Positions 41,373-41,472 of a DNA stretch of 41,472 nucleotides are shown one piece after another (position 1 is the first letter of the stretch; every line of letters begins with the position of its first letter). The stretch lies in NCBI GenBank assembly GCA_019234945.1, contig JAFAKX010000149.1:1-41472 (forward strand), in the 5' to 3' direction. The notes under the pieces are model-generated. The model was not told the DNA's origin and made no database searches. It saw only the letters and a list, made by a program, of their open reading frames with translations. Source of the DNA: Silvibacterium sp. (lineage in GTDB: Bacteria; Acidobacteriota; Terriglobia; Terriglobales; Acidobacteriaceae). The position numbers were made by a program, and so were the translations under genes.

Positions 41373-41472
41373 ATGGGCCATTTTGGCGTGTTCAAGCGCG
41401 ATCTCCCAGCGAAGCTCTATTTGACGCTGGCCGGCGCGCGCTACAAACTTGCCCCCGCTCTTACGCCTTCCT
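41373..41472 (+). CDS. start of an unidentified gene, cut by the window end
   Basis: ATG 41373 follows GGGGA at a distance of seven bases and opens a frame that runs to the last base (MGHFGVFKRDLPAKLYL and on, 33 complete codons). The N-terminus is basic and amphipathic without an obvious signal peptide. Too little is visible to name a family. Confidence 0.5.
   Translation, partial: MGHFGVFKRDLPAKLYLTLAGARYKLAPALTPS

Noticed and set aside
40851-41381. Minus-strand open frame of 176 codons
   Set aside because: Overlaps the EF-hand gene and the ribosome-binding site of the next gene; no motif or start signal.
1-41472. CRISPR array, tRNA, rRNA, transposase, prophage or toxin-antitoxin genes
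   Set aside because: None recognised on either strand; no spaced repeats beyond the short elements listed.

Overview
The window looks like part of a chromosome from an Acidobacteriota member, probably Terriglobia/Acidobacteriaceae. This is inferred from gene content: an Oar-type TonB-dependent receptor with an N-terminal carboxypeptidase-regulatory domain, an FG-GAP/ASPIC-UnbV (CRTAC1-like) protein end, a BBP2-like porin, moderately high GC, and a compact mraZ-rsmH-ftsL-ftsI-murE-murF run. No rRNA, tRNA, CRISPR array, insertion sequence or phage gene was recognised.

Layout. 1-2.7 kb (+): the 3' part of a CRTAC1-like protein, overlapped by an amidase-signature enzyme. 2.7-10.1 kb (-): division and cell-wall genes mraZ, rsmH, ftsL-like, ftsI with PASTA, murE (meso-diaminopimelate type) and murF. 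Upstream of mraZ is a set of direct repeats with exact 10-nt phasing that fits an MraZ operator. 10.5-16.3 kb: a DUF2127 membrane protein, dxs with a hairpin-plus-T-tract in its leader, a CPBP membrane protease, a dicarboxylate/amino-acid symporter and a DUF4440-like exported protein.

16.3-39.8 kb is the striking part: a nearly self-contained polyamine (spermidine/putrescine) locus. One arm (+, 30.8-38.1 kb) encodes a PotD-like lipoprotein, PotA, PotB and PotC, followed without real gaps by two Tat-signal flavoenzymes: a monoamine oxidase-like protein and a spermidine dehydrogenase (SpdH)-like protein. The divergent arm (-, 30.2-24.5 kb) encodes a class III aminotransferase, an APC permease, an aldehyde dehydrogenase and GABA aminotransferase. 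Nearby lie gabD, an Oar-type receptor, a CoA-acylating semialdehyde dehydrogenase (mmsA family) and a regulator with MerR, XRE and cupin domains. The enzymes can be laid out as extracytoplasmic oxidation of spermidine/putrescine to 4-aminobutanal and 1,3-diaminopropane. The C4 branch then runs 4-aminobutanal to GABA, succinic semialdehyde and succinate. The C3 branch runs diaminopropane to beta-alanine, malonate semialdehyde and acetyl-CoA.

Two places 13 kb apart carry the same compound sequence: TTGACA, a 5-7 nt gap, then CAAAATTT-(C)-ACTAAT-n-TTG. One copy is between gabD and the Oar receptor, the other between the transport arm and the aminotransferase arm. This suggests one regulator controls them all, and the MerR-XRE-cupin protein lying between the two copies is the obvious candidate.

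39.8-41.5 kb: a cysteine-rich protein with two CxxCxGxG motifs, a small exported EF-hand protein, a stretch without a convincing gene, and the start of a further gene cut by the window end.
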